Below, one piece after another: positions 9,617 to 18,427 of a stretch of DNA of 64,000 nt; positions within the stretch are counted from its first letter, which is position 1; each line of letters begins with the position of its first letter. The stretch covers positions 246,413-310,412 of the forward strand of contig NZ_JAHKPS010000013.1 of assembly GCF_018860565.1 (NCBI RefSeq), given 5' to 3'. This DNA is from Winogradskyella psychrotolerans (GTDB lineage: Bacteria > Bacteroidota > Bacteroidia > Flavobacteriales > Flavobacteriaceae). A model generated the notes under the pieces. The model was not told where the DNA came from. It did not search any database and saw nothing but the letters and a program-made list of their open reading frames with translations. The translations under genes were made by a program, and so were the position numbers.

Positions 9617-9636
9617 TTATATAAATTAACAAACCT

Positions 9637-10071
9637 ATGTTTTCTAAAGCTTGTGAATACGGAATTAAAGCCAGCATTTTTATTGCAGTAAATTCTTCTG
9701 AAAACAGACGTGTAAGTCCTAAAGAAATTTCTGAAAAGATTGATTCACCTCAGGCATTTACCGCAAAAATATTGCAAGCCTTAGTTAGAAACAACATAGT
9801 GAAATCGGTTAGAGGAGCTTACGGTGGTTTTGAAATTGATAAAGATAAAATTGCCACAATAAAACTCTCTCAAATTGTTTTTGCTATTGATGGAGATAAC
9901 ATTTATAAGGGCTGCGGATTAGGTTTACATACCTGCGATGAAAATCATCCTTGCCCTGTACACGATAAATTTAAAGTCGTTAGAGAAGAACTAAGAGAAA
10001 TGCTAGAAAACACAACTTTAGAGCAGTTAGCCCTAGATATTAAATCTGGTGTCTCATTTCTAAAGATCTAA
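9637..10071 (+). CDS. Rrf2-family Fe-S transcriptional regulator (NsrR/IscR type)
   Basis: A 144-residue winged-helix protein: N-terminal helix-turn-helix, the RGAYGG wing typical of Rrf2 proteins, then three cysteines at about 93, 100 and 106 (C-x6-C-x5-C) in the cluster-binding loop. NsrR and IscR bind Fe-S clusters with similar but not identical spacing. The neighbouring ric gene and the shared operator at rrf2, ric and nirK point to an NsrR-like nitric oxide sensor rather than a general cluster-biogenesis regulator. The NO role is inferred from context. Confidence 0.85.
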   Translation: MFSKACEYGIKASIFIAVNSSENRRVSPKEISEKIDSPQAFTAKILQALVRNNIVKSVRGAYGGFEIDKDKIATIKLSQIVFAIDGDNIYKGCGLGLHTCDENHPCPVHDKFKVVREELREMLENTTLEQLALDIKSGVSFLKI

Positions 10072-10090
10072 AAAAAAATTTGAACACAAA

Positions 10091-10108
10091 TAGGATAAGT
10101 TTATCCGA
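10091..10108. promoter_or_regulatory. Candidate Rrf2/NsrR-like operator at ric
   Basis: TAGGATA-AGTT-TATCCGA has the same 7-4-7 arrangement as the rrf2 and nirK sites, with one arm mismatch. It lies 15 bp before the ric start codon. A TTTG at 10079-10082 could be the -33 element, which would place the dyad between -33 and -7. Repression of a ric-specific promoter is the simplest reading. Confidence 0.62.
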
Positions 10109-10122
10109 AATAAAATTATAAT

Positions 10123-10854
10123 ATGGAAACACTTCAAAAAAATACCCAAAAAGAAATAGGACAATATGTTGCAGATGATTTTAGAACCGCGGCTATTTTT
10201 TCTAAATACAAAATCGATTTTTGTTGTAATGGTAATCGAACAGTAGAAGAAGCTTGCGATAAAAAAGGTATTGACAGCAATCAGCTCATGGATGAACTTA
10301 ATCAGGTTTTAAACTCTAAAGGTGCTGAAACTATAGATTACAAATCTTGGCCTTTAGATTTATTGGCTGAATATATTGAAAAGAAACATCACCGATATGT
10401 CGAAGAGAAAACCCCTGTGCTACGTCAGTTTTTAGATAAATTATGTCGTGTGCACGGAGAGCGTCATCCAGAATTGTTTAAAATTAATGAATTGTTTACA
10501 GCTTCTGCAGGAGAATTAGCATCACACATGAAAAAAGAGGAACTCATCCTTTTTCCATTCATTAAAAAGATGGTAAAGGCTAAATTAGAAGATCAAACAG
10601 TACAATCTCCTCAATTTGGAACCGTTGAAAACCCTATTGCCATGATGATGGAAGAGCACGATAACGAAGGAGCTCGATTTAGAGAGATTGATGCACTCAC
10701 TAATAATTACACTCCACCTGCAGATGCATGTAACACCTATAAAGTCACTTTTGCGATGTTGGAAGAGTTTGAAAAAGATTTGCATTTACATATTCATTTA
10801 GAGAATAATATTTTATTCCCTGAAGCTATAAAATTAGAACAACAGTTTAGTTAA
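10123..10854 (+). CDS. ric: Iron-sulfur cluster repair di-iron protein Ric (YtfE/ScdA)
   Basis: A 243-residue cytoplasmic protein. The N-terminal ScdA-type domain carries the conserved FCCNG motif. The C-terminal hemerythrin-like domain has the expected iron ligands: HH at the start of its first helix, HMKKEE, EEH and HLHIHLE. Ric proteins restore Fe-S clusters damaged by nitric oxide or oxidants. It follows the Rrf2 regulator by 51 bp and has its own candidate operator, so it is probably derepressed by NO. A terminator follows at 10884. Confidence 0.94.
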   Translation: METLQKNTQKEIGQYVADDFRTAAIFSKYKIDFCCNGNRTVEEACDKKGIDSNQLMDELNQVLNSKGAETIDYKSWPLDLLAEYIEKKHHRYVEEKTPVLRQFLDKLCRVHGERHPELFKINELFTASAGELASHMKKEELILFPFIKKMVKAKLEDQTVQSPQFGTVENPIAMMMEEHDNEGARFREIDALTNNYTPPADACNTYKVTFAMLEEFEKDLHLHIHLENNILFPEAIKLEQQFS

Positions 10855-10883
10855 TAGCAATCCCTTAATACATTTCTAAACTT

Positions 10884-10926
10884 GAAAATCCTAAAATGTT
10901 ATCCCTTACATTTTGGGATTTTCTTC
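10884..10926 (+). terminator. Rho-independent-type terminator after ric
   Basis: A long hairpin with arms at 10884-10899 and 10908-10923 (16 bp, one mismatch) and an 8-nt loop, followed by a short T-rich run. It separates ric from the downstream membrane-protein gene. Confidence 0.6.
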
Positions 10927-10963
10927 TTATTAATCTGTATATTTCTAAATCGTAATCTTAACG

Positions 10964-12157
10964 ATGCCAAAAAAGTTAGTTGTTATATGTCTAATTAATT
11001 TTCTAATTGCAGCCCTAATGGGTTTGGCACTGCGCTTTTCATTTTTAGAATCTATTGGTATAAATTATCGGTTTTTAACACATGCGCACTCTCATGTTGC
11101 CATGTTAGGTTGGGTGTATTTAATGCTATTTACGCTGTTTATTCATTATTTTATTCCTAATGAGCCTAAGATTTTTAATCGCTTGTTTTGGCTCACAGAA
11201 CTTGCTGTTGTTGGTATGATGATTAGTTTCCCCATACAAGGTTATGCTGCACTATCCATAACATTTTCAACATTACATATCTTTTGTAGTTACTACTTTG
11301 TATTTCTTATCTGGAAACATCTTAAGACAAGGTCTACTGCAACCGAAAAATTATTAAAAGCATCACTCCTATTTATGATGATTTCTACCATTGGAGTTTG
11401 GTGTTTAGGACCTGCAGTTTCCATACTTGGATCAACTTCGGCCTTTTATCACATTGCCATTCAATTCTTTTTACACTTTCAGTTTAATGGCTGGTTTTTA
11501 ATTGCTGTTATTTCTGTGTTTTTTCACCTATTAAAGGTTGAAGACTCTAAACTATTTAGGCAGTTTTACAGGTTGTTAATTGCATCTACAATACTAACAT
11601 TTGCCTTGCCAATTCAATGGTTTGCGCCTCATTCGAGCTTGCCATGGATTAATGGTGTGGGTGTTATACTTCAAGTTTTAACGCTTTATAAATTCTTTCA
11701 ACTTATAAAGCCTAATCCGTATTTAGCATGGCACAAAGAATCAAAGCTTGTGACTTATATGTACGGTTTTGCATTGGTCTGTTTTATCTTAAAAGTACTG
11801 TTTCAAACCGTATCTATTTTGCCGGAATTCTCTGCAGTTGTTTACAATCACCGCAATTTTATTATCGGATTTATTCACCTACTAATGCTGGGTGTCATTT
11901 CAGGCTTTTTATTGGCTTTTATTATAAAAAGCAACTTCGTAAGCAATTCTAAAACTTTAAATTTTGGTGTGTACAGTTTCCTTTTAGGCTTTGTTTTAAC
12001 TGAAGTGCTGCTGTTAATTCAAGGGATTATGTTTTATTTCGGAACTGGAATTCTACCCCATTATTACCTGTTATTATTTTTATTTAGCATCCTTTTACCA
12101 ATAGGTATCAGTGCTTTATTATTCACTATTATTAAACAAGAAACTTATGCAACCTAA
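10964..12157 (+). CDS. Heme-copper-oxidase-like polytopic membrane protein
   Basis: A 397-residue protein with about 12 hydrophobic helices. An early helix holds the histidine cluster THAHSH ending in MLGW, like the low-spin heme helix of oxidase and NO-reductase catalytic subunits. A late segment (NHRN...FIHLLMLG...SGFLLAF) resembles the helix that carries heme ligands in CcoN. No HH copper-site pair is visible, so it is probably not an oxidase. It sits between ric and a hemerythrin gene, which it overlaps by 11 bp, so a role in NO or oxygen handling is plausible but unproven. A possible -7 element is TATATTTC at 10939-10946. Confidence 0.6.
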   Translation: MPKKLVVICLINFLIAALMGLALRFSFLESIGINYRFLTHAHSHVAMLGWVYLMLFTLFIHYFIPNEPKIFNRLFWLTELAVVGMMISFPIQGYAALSITFSTLHIFCSYYFVFLIWKHLKTRSTATEKLLKASLLFMMISTIGVWCLGPAVSILGSTSAFYHIAIQFFLHFQFNGWFLIAVISVFFHLLKVEDSKLFRQFYRLLIASTILTFALPIQWFAPHSSLPWINGVGVILQVLTLYKFFQLIKPNPYLAWHKESKLVTYMYGFALVCFILKVLFQTVSILPEFSAVVYNHRNFIIGFIHLLMLGVISGFLLAFIIKSNFVSNSKTLNFGVYSFLLGFVLTEVLLLIQGIMFYFGTGILPHYYLLLFLFSILLPIGISALLFTIIKQETYAT

Positions 12158-12611
12158 ACCACAAAAACGCCATAAAGCACTTCAACCATTAAGCAGAGAA
12201 CATCATCATGGCTTATTATTATCTTGGAAAATTAGAGCCGGATTTAGTAAAGACATCGCCCCTAAACGCATTAGAGCTTATGCCGATTGGTTTTTTAAAA
12301 ATCACTTAATTCCCCATTTTGAAATAGAAGAAACTCACATTTTTCCCATTTTAGAGCCTGAAAACGAATTAATAAAACGCGTATTAGCGGAACACAGAAG
12401 ATTAAAGCGCTTGTTTGAAGATCGTGACAACGACTTAAAAATCTTGAGTAAAATTGAAGAAGAATTAGAACAGCACATCCGATTTGAAGAACGCATCTTA
12501 TTTCCCGAAATTCAGAAAGTAGCAACTGAAGCACAATTACGTTACATTGAAATTATACATCAACCTGAAAAATTTGAAGACAACGTAAGTGATGTCTTTT
12601 GGAAATCGTAA
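12147..12611 (+). CDS. Hemerythrin-like domain protein
   Basis: A 154-residue soluble protein from the ATG at 12147, which overlaps the previous gene by 11 bp. Earlier in-frame codons lie deep inside the upstream gene. It shows the helical-bundle ligand pattern of hemerythrin-like proteins: HHHG near the N-terminus, HFEIEETHIFP, EHRR and HIRFEERILFPE. It probably binds a di-iron or oxygen/NO-reactive centre. Translational coupling suggests it works with the membrane protein before it. Confidence 0.85.
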   Translation: MQPKPQKRHKALQPLSREHHHGLLLSWKIRAGFSKDIAPKRIRAYADWFFKNHLIPHFEIEETHIFPILEPENELIKRVLAEHRRLKRLFEDRDNDLKILSKIEEELEQHIRFEERILFPEIQKVATEAQLRYIEIIHQPEKFEDNVSDVFWKS

Positions 12612-12620
12612 ATTCAATTC

Positions 12621-12634
12621 ATGATTTATGTCAT
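12621..12634. promoter_or_regulatory. FNR-like box upstream of usp
   Basis: ATGATTTATGTCAT keeps the TGA/TCA half sites. It ends 22 bp before the -7 element TAACTTTA (12657-12664), the same spacing as at ccoI, ccoS, nirK and hemN. Confidence 0.7.
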
Positions 12635-12682
12635 TGCAGCTATTAATAAGTTTTCGTAACTTTAAGTAAAAGTTTTTTAATC

Positions 12683-13507
12683 ATGAAAAAAGTACTTTTA
12701 CTTACAGATTTTTCTAAGAATGCTACAAATGCAATTAGTTACGCCATGCAGTTTTTTGAGTCTAAAACATGTACATTTTACATTATGTATGTGCATAAAG
12801 TAAGTGGATATGTTACAGACGATTTATTAATGTCTCCAAAAAATTCTATTTACGATTCTATCACTAAAAAACCACAAGAGAAACTCGATGCCTTAATCGA
12901 AAAATTAAAAAATGATACCAAAACTCAAGATTATCATTTTGAAACGATAATAGATTTTGATGTGTTTACCGATGCAATTAACCAGTTGGTTCAGAAATTT
13001 TCTATCGATTTTGTAGTCATGGGAAGTAACGGAGCGTCTAATGTAAAAGAAGTTATTTTTGGTAGTAATACCATTAATGTTGTTGAGAAAGTAAAATGTA
13101 AAACCATAGTTGTACCAAGCAATTATAGTTTTTCGCCTGTTAAAGAATTTTTGGTATCCTTAAATACAGATGATAGTTTTAGTAGTCACTTACTAGAACA
13201 TATTATAGATTTTATAGAAGATTTTAAACTGAAACTTCACATTCTTAGAATTAGCTCAGAAAATGATGCCTCTAACATTTCATTACAAGATAAGGAAAGC
13301 ATTGCATTATTAGATTCTAAATACCACCTTGTAGAAGGTGTACCCATAGATTATGCTGTTTCAAGCTACATACAAACCAACCCCATAGATATAACCGCTT
13401 TTATTACTCAAGATAAATCCTTTTTAAAACGCTTATTTAGTGCCTCTCCAAGTAAAGAGTTAAAATCCAGAATGAAATTACCACTCTTAGTATTGCACTG
13501 TCATTAA
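12683..13507 (+). CDS. Universal stress protein, two-domain
   Basis: A 274-residue cytoplasmic protein with two UspA-type domains. The first (1-145) keeps the nucleotide-binding signature MGSNG followed by a GSNT motif. The second is degenerate and lacks a clear ATP loop. Its own promoter has an FNR-like box with class II geometry, so it is probably induced at low oxygen. The PNPOx-like gene follows after 34 bp and may share the transcript. Confidence 0.88.
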   Translation: MKKVLLLTDFSKNATNAISYAMQFFESKTCTFYIMYVHKVSGYVTDDLLMSPKNSIYDSITKKPQEKLDALIEKLKNDTKTQDYHFETIIDFDVFTDAINQLVQKFSIDFVVMGSNGASNVKEVIFGSNTINVVEKVKCKTIVVPSNYSFSPVKEFLVSLNTDDSFSSHLLEHIIDFIEDFKLKLHILRISSENDASNISLQDKESIALLDSKYHLVEGVPIDYAVSSYIQTNPIDITAFITQDKSFLKRLFSASPSKELKSRMKLPLLVLHCH

Positions 13508-13541
13508 ACCTATGTTAAAATAAATCTAAACCTTAAAAATT

Positions 13542-13991
13542 ATGATAAAGTCCTTAAATAAAGAAGAGTGCCAATTGATTTTGAGCCAAAATTACATAGG
13601 GCATCTAGCATATATTTATCAAAACAAACCTTTTGTTGTACCTATTACTTATTTTTATTCAGATAATAGAATTATTTGTTACTCAGGTGATGGACATAAA
13701 ATTAGCGCCATGCGTCAACACGATAAAGTAGCACTAGAAGTTGCTGAAATAACCTCAATTACCAACTGGAGATCTGCTGTAGCTCATGGTCAATTTATAG
13801 AACTGGAACGCAGTAGTGCAAAAGCCATGTTACATGAATTTTCTTTAGGAGTAAAAGATGTTATAATGCGAAAAGAGTTACGCGATTTAGATTTTATTAG
13901 TGAGTTTTCTGCTAAAATAGATTCTGACGACATTCCTACAGTTTTTGTTATAAATATTGAAGAATTTACAGGAAAAATAAGACATGACTAA
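13542..13991 (+). CDS. PNPOx-like flavin-binding protein
   Basis: A 149-residue split-barrel protein of the pyridoxamine-phosphate-oxidase-like superfamily. It starts with a short helix, then the barrel strand HLAYIYQNKPFVVPI and a segment with YSGDGHKI that usually contacts FMN phosphate; TNWRSAVAHGQF is also typical. Members include nitroimidazole-resistance (Nim) proteins and heme- or F420-binding proteins. The substrate is unknown. Probably co-transcribed with the stress-protein gene, placing it in the low-oxygen set. Confidence 0.75.
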   Translation: MIKSLNKEECQLILSQNYIGHLAYIYQNKPFVVPITYFYSDNRIICYSGDGHKISAMRQHDKVALEVAEITSITNWRSAVAHGQFIELERSSAKAMLHEFSLGVKDVIMRKELRDLDFISEFSAKIDSDDIPTVFVINIEEFTGKIRHD

Positions 13992-14016
13992 ATAGACTTA
14001 CTAAGTCTTAAAGACT

Positions 14017-14075
14017 ACAGCAGTATCTTTTAAATTCGTTATAAAACTATTTAAATATACTGCTGTTTCTTTTTA
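14017..14075 (+). terminator. Hairpin terminator after the PNPOx-like gene
   Basis: ACAGCAGTAT (14017-14026) pairs with ATACTGCTGT (14057-14066) across a 30-nt loop, followed by a T-rich run. It lies between convergent genes. Confidence 0.45.
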
Positions 14076-14108
14076 AATTTCCCCTAATATTGGGAATTAT
14101 GCTAAGCT

Positions 14109-15368
14109 TTAATTATTCAGTGTTGTTTTAAATAAACTTGGTTTAACCGTAATCATTAACCAAGCCCAATTGTTAGCATTGTCTTTATTGCCCGCTTTTA
14201 AAACCTCCATCGTTTCTGTGGCAAACATTTGCGAATAGCCTGCGTTAAAACTGATGTCTTTGGTCCACTTATAACCCAATACCAAATCTAATTCGGTGCC
14301 CAATGCATTGCTCATTTCTTTTCCTGTCTGGTCTACAACAGTTGCCGCAGATGAAAATATATGAGGCGTTAGTTTTGCAGAAAATCGCTCTTTTTGGTAC
14401 TCTAAGCTCGCTTTAAGAGCTAGTAATCCTACAGAATTAGAATGGTTGCCCACATAAAAATAATCCATCAATCCATTAAATTTATGATTCGTACCAAACC
14501 AAGGATTAAATGATTTTAGCTTGTTTTCAGTAGTGTTCATATCAGTACCTGAAAGATATTCTATACCTAATCCCGTTTTAAATTCAGCATTAATTTTATA
14601 AAAGGCATTAGCCGCAATATTAAAAGCACTCAAATCTGTGTTTGCTATTGACCCAGTTTGAAAATAGATAGACGCATCAGTCTGCCATTTGTTTTTTTGG
14701 AATGTCATTCTAGAACCTATGGTCTGGTTATAATCTACTTTTTGCTCATCGTTTTCATCCATATAGGTTAAACCGTTGTTTAATAGTAAAACACTTAATC
14801 CAACATTTTTTAGATTAGTATGATACCATATATATTGAAATGCCTTATAATTATTAACGGCGTAATCTGTGTCAAAAACAGTTTCTTCATTTGCATTTAG
14901 AGCCAAACCAAAATCGAAACGATTCGTTGTATTTGGTTGGTAAGTGGTAACTATAGCATCATGGCTTCTAGCTTGTTGTGCCCAGCCTACATTTCCAAAA
15001 ACTCTTTGATCATCGTAATTGATTTCTTGTCGACCTAATTTTACGGCTAATTTTGGATTAAAAACTAATTCTGCCCAAGCTTCATGCAATGCAATTCCGT
15101 TTTTGTCTTCCAAAGACGTCGTTGGAACATCGCCCCAAACTCTCACATTTTGAAACGACACAAAAGCATTCAATGTTTCACTTCCGTAATTAAAATTTAA
15201 TCGTGTACGTTGCGATATAAATGTTGCAGCGTCTGTATCATCTGGAATCAGTGTTTTATAACCATGTCTGTATTCAAATCGTGGTCTTAATTCTGCCGAA
15301 ATTTCAAATTCTTGCGCATAGGATGTCATTACAACTCCTAAGCAAAGAATTGTTAGTAGTATTTTCAT
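14109..15368 (-). CDS. Alginate-export-family outer-membrane porin
   Basis: A 419-residue protein with a cleavable signal peptide ending near TSYAQ and a beta-barrel pattern of alternating strands throughout. The opening strand with ELRPRFEYR and the LGRQEINYDD motif are typical of the alginate-export/OprE-like barrel family. The substrate cannot be told from sequence. It is the last gene of the nirK operon, 7 bp after the SCO gene, so passage of nitrite or another small anion is more likely than alginate; this is inference. Confidence 0.75.
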   Translation of the reverse strand: MKILLTILCLGVVMTSYAQEFEISAELRPRFEYRHGYKTLIPDDTDAATFISQRTRLNFNYGSETLNAFVSFQNVRVWGDVPTTSLEDKNGIALHEAWAELVFNPKLAVKLGRQEINYDDQRVFGNVGWAQQARSHDAIVTTYQPNTTNRFDFGLALNANEETVFDTDYAVNNYKAFQYIWYHTNLKNVGLSVLLLNNGLTYMDENDEQKVDYNQTIGSRMTFQKNKWQTDASIYFQTGSIANTDLSAFNIAANAFYKINAEFKTGLGIEYLSGTDMNTTENKLKSFNPWFGTNHKFNGLMDYFYVGNHSNSVGLLALKASLEYQKERFSAKLTPHIFSSAATVVDQTGKEMSNALGTELDLVLGYKWTKDISFNAGYSQMFATETMEVLKAGNKDNANNWAWLMITVKPSLFKTTLNN

Positions 15369-15375
15369 CTTTAAA

Positions 15376-16146
15376 TTAGTATTGGGTTAACTGAAGGATG
15401 GCTTCAATAGTTTCTTTATTATCTACGCCTAAACCTTCTTGTTGGTGTTTTAATTCTCCTGCCGGATTAAACACACTAATAATATTAGAATGCGAAAAGT
15501 CTATTGGAGAAATCTCTTTATACTTTACAGATAATACATTGGCAAATTCTCTAACTCCATCAACTGTACCTTGTAAAAACGTCCACTGCTCACCGTCCAT
15601 TTCATTTTCTATGGCGAATGCTTTTAGACGCTCAGGAGTATCTGTTTCAGGATCAATAGAGACCAATGCGAATTGTACATTCTTAATATTTTCAGTAGGA
15701 ATTTTAGCTTCAATATTTCGCATATCGGCCACCAATCTTGGGCAAGCTGCTTTACACGAGGTATAAATCATTACCATAACTAAAGTTTTTCCTTTAAGGT
15801 CTTCAAGTTGAATTTCATTACCTTCTTCAGTATGCCATTTACTCGTTAAGTTGAAAATAGATTCCTCTGAAATCTCATCAGTTTCTATGTCTTTTGAAGC
15901 TGTTTCTAATTGTTTTAAATCCATGTTACAAATAGGACAGCTACCTGCTTCATCATAGGTTTTGTCTCCTTCGCATTGCATTGGACATTGGTACATAACT
16001 AATGCTGTGTCAGATGTTTTTGATCCATCCGATTTACATGATGTTACAACCATTAACAATACCAACACTGAGATTGTTAATTTTAAATAGTTACTCACGT
16101 TATTTATATGGATGACGTGTTTGTGATTTTTCTTTGAAACGTTCAT
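15376..16146 (-). CDS. SCO1/SenC copper-chaperone lipoprotein with heavy-metal-binding domain
   Basis: A 256-residue lipoprotein (lipobox Cys37 in VVTSC). A small cysteine-rich domain follows (YQCPMQC at 52-58, CPIC at 70-73), of the type found with heavy-metal transport. The thioredoxin-fold SCO domain has the CKAAC copper motif at 131-135 and the partner His219. SCO proteins load copper into cuproenzymes. Its start overlaps the nirV stop by 4 bp, so NirK is the likely client. Facing the periplasm is inferred from the lipid anchor. Confidence 0.88.
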   Translation of the reverse strand: MNVSKKNHKHVIHINNVSNYLKLTISVLVLLMVVTSCKSDGSKTSDTALVMYQCPMQCEGDKTYDEAGSCPICNMDLKQLETASKDIETDEISEESIFNLTSKWHTEEGNEIQLEDLKGKTLVMVMIYTSCKAACPRLVADMRNIEAKIPTENIKNVQFALVSIDPETDTPERLKAFAIENEMDGEQWTFLQGTVDGVREFANVLSVKYKEISPIDFSHSNIISVFNPAGELKHQQEGLGVDNKETIEAILQLTQY

Positions 16147-16925
16147 TTGTTTTCTTTTTTAATATCTTGTACGCATCTAAAACCTAGGTTTTTCATAGCG
16201 TATTTAGCTTTTAAACTTCCCCTAATGGCATAACGCATAAATGCAGCATAATTCATTAAATCTGTAGCATTAACTGCTGCACTTCCACAGAATAGATTAC
16301 TATCCTTATCTACATCTTTTCTAGATTCTCCAGTGATTAATACCGAATTAAAATCTAAAGTCCATTCCCAAACTAAACCGTGTAAATCGTAAACTCCCCA
16401 AGCATTTTTTGGTGTTTCACCGATGCGGTTTTCCTTTGTTCTAGGAGCTTCGTACCAAGCTAAAATTTGTGCGTTATAAGATGGTTTAACACGTGCATCT
16501 TTTGTGGTTTCGTCTGCCATGGCAACATATTCCCATTCGTCAATTGTTGGTAAGCGCTTATTTTGACATTCGCAATAGGCTTTTGCAGCAAACCACGACA
16601 CGTAGTTAACCGGACTATTAGGATGAATAGAGTCGTTTGGTTCTAAATCGGTTTTCCAGTTAGATAAATAGCTTTTATCTGCAAATAACGACACGATCTT
16701 AGATTTCCTCCATTTAGGATTATCTTTTAAAAACTGCTTATAATTTTCAGTAGATACAGGATAGATATCCATCTTAAAATCTTTGACTTCAACGACTATA
16801 GAATCTCTTCCGTATAAAGGAATATAACGGCTCCCTTCTATAAGAACCATGTCTTTAGCCTGCCCAAACATTAAAGATTGAACTCCTAAACACAACATGA
16901 ACAAACTAAAGACTTTGGTTTTCAT
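16143..16925 (-). CDS. nirV: NirV-like formylglycine-generating-enzyme-fold protein
   Basis: A 260-residue exported protein (signal peptide ending near LMFGQ) of the SUMF1/FGE-sulfatase fold. It has RLPTIDEWEY, LHGLVWEWT and a terminal LGFRC, all typical of the family. I start at the ATG at 16925, 5 bp after the nirK stop; the longer frame begins inside nirK. Formylglycine-generating enzymes use two nearby catalytic cysteines. Here only FCGSA is present and the second position is not cysteine, so cysteine oxidation is doubtful. NirV of unknown function follows nirK in several denitrifiers, which matches this context. Confidence 0.78.
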   Translation of the reverse strand: MKTKVFSLFMLCLGVQSLMFGQAKDMVLIEGSRYIPLYGRDSIVVEVKDFKMDIYPVSTENYKQFLKDNPKWRKSKIVSLFADKSYLSNWKTDLEPNDSIHPNSPVNYVSWFAAKAYCECQNKRLPTIDEWEYVAMADETTKDARVKPSYNAQILAWYEAPRTKENRIGETPKNAWGVYDLHGLVWEWTLDFNSVLITGESRKDVDKDSNLFCGSAAVNATDLMNYAAFMRYAIRGSLKAKYAMKNLGFRCVQDIKKENK

Positions 16926-16929
16926 AATA

Positions 16930-18375
16930 TTATTTCTTTTTAACGTCGTCAACCATCTTTTTGGTTACTACTTTTTTAGAATTTCCCCAACTGTTGTAAA
17001 CGTAAGTTAATACATTTGCGACATCGTCTGAAGAAATCATTTGCTTGGTCATAACGCTATTATACTTCTCACCGTTTACAGTGATTTCGCCACTTAATCC
17101 ATTGATAACAACTCCAATTGCTCTATCTACATCGGCATTTAAATAATCTGACTTTGCCAAAGGAGGAAACGCATTAGGAATACCTTGCCCTTCGGCTTGG
17201 TGACAAGCAAAACAGGTTTGCATATAAATTTGTTTTCCAAATTCCATTTGTTCTTCAAAAGATTTTGCTGGAATTTCCGATTCTACAATTTCATCAGTTG
17301 TTGGCATGTTTTGTATTCCTGGTCCTTCAGGCAAATAAATACCTTCTCTAATTTCACCAGAGTAGATTTTCTTTTCTTCTTCACCTTCCACTTTAAGCAT
17401 TCCTAAAGCCCCTTTATTAAAGGCTCTAAAAATGGAATGATCTACTAAGATAAATGTTCCTGGAACATCAACTCTAAACTCTACTATAGCTGCACCTCCT
17501 GCCGGAATTAATGTAGTTTGTACATTTTCATTTACGAGGTCACCACCTTCAACGTGTACTTTATCAAATATTTCACCAATAACATGGAAAGAAGAGACGA
17601 GGTTTGGTCCACCATTACCAACATAAAGTCTAACCGTTTCGCCTACTTTAGCTGTTATAGCATTGTCGCCTGTTAATGCTCCAACGCTTCCGTTAAATAC
17701 AACGTAGTCGGCATTTTCGTCAACGGCTTTTTGCATATCAAAAGGCTGTAAGCCACGTTCACCGTTTTTACCTTTAGTGTAAAAATCACCTTGCATAATA
17801 TAGTATTCCTTATCTACTTGTGGTAGTCCGCCTTCTGGTTCTACAAGAATAAGACCATACATTCCATTTGCAATATGCATTCCTACAGGTGCTGTTGCAC
17901 AGTGGTAAACATAAAGGCCTGGGTTTAATGTTTTAAAGGAAAATGTTTTTTCATGTCCTGGTGCTACAAAAGAAGATTCTGCTCCACCTCCTGGCCCCGT
18001 TACAGCATGTAAATCTATATTGTGTGGTAGTTTATTGTCTGGGTGATTAGATAATGTGAATTCTACTTCATCACCTACCCGTGTTCTAATAAAACTACCT
18101 GGTACAGAACCTCCAAAGGTCCAATATACATACTTTACTCCATCTGTTAATTCGCCTTCTTCTTCAAGAATTTCCATATTAACAATAAGCTTTTTTGCTT
18201 TTCGTCTACCAACTGGGGTTGGTACATTTGGTGGAGCAGTTAATTCTGCTATCATTTCTCTACTTACGGGAATTTCTGCGGTACTAGAATTCTCTTTTTG
18301 ATCATTCTCTTTACAAGATGATAAAATGAGTAATCCTGAAGCTACAATGCCTAATAATAATTTTAATGTTCTCAT
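16930..18375 (-). CDS. nirK: Copper nitrite reductase with C-terminal cytochrome c domain
   Basis: Reduces nitrite to nitric oxide. A 481-residue lipoprotein (lipobox Cys21) of the AniA-like class. Two cupredoxin domains carry the type 1 copper ligands (His in LPHN, Cys in YHC, His in VGMH, Met in NGMYG) and type 2 ligands (His in DLH, His of YHC, a later His in the VDHS segment). The catalytic Asp is in NIDLH. A fused cytochrome c domain with CFACH at about 388-392 should feed electrons directly. First gene of the operon with nirV, the SCO gene and the porin. Its promoter carries both an FNR-like box and the Rrf2-type operator. Confidence 0.95.
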   Translation of the reverse strand: MRTLKLLLGIVASGLLILSSCKENDQKENSSTAEIPVSREMIAELTAPPNVPTPVGRRKAKKLIVNMEILEEEGELTDGVKYVYWTFGGSVPGSFIRTRVGDEVEFTLSNHPDNKLPHNIDLHAVTGPGGGAESSFVAPGHEKTFSFKTLNPGLYVYHCATAPVGMHIANGMYGLILVEPEGGLPQVDKEYYIMQGDFYTKGKNGERGLQPFDMQKAVDENADYVVFNGSVGALTGDNAITAKVGETVRLYVGNGGPNLVSSFHVIGEIFDKVHVEGGDLVNENVQTTLIPAGGAAIVEFRVDVPGTFILVDHSIFRAFNKGALGMLKVEGEEEKKIYSGEIREGIYLPEGPGIQNMPTTDEIVESEIPAKSFEEQMEFGKQIYMQTCFACHQAEGQGIPNAFPPLAKSDYLNADVDRAIGVVINGLSGEITVNGEKYNSVMTKQMISSDDVANVLTYVYNSWGNSKKVVTKKMVDDVKKK

Positions 18376-18427
18376 TTTGGTTGTGGTTTTTAGTGTTTAA
18401 AAAAAAATTACATCTAACTGTTTTAAA

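Noticed and set aside
10964..12157. NnrS or a true NO reductase catalytic subunit
   Set aside because: Motif order differs from NnrS as I know it, and the paired histidines of the copper/iron site are not present.
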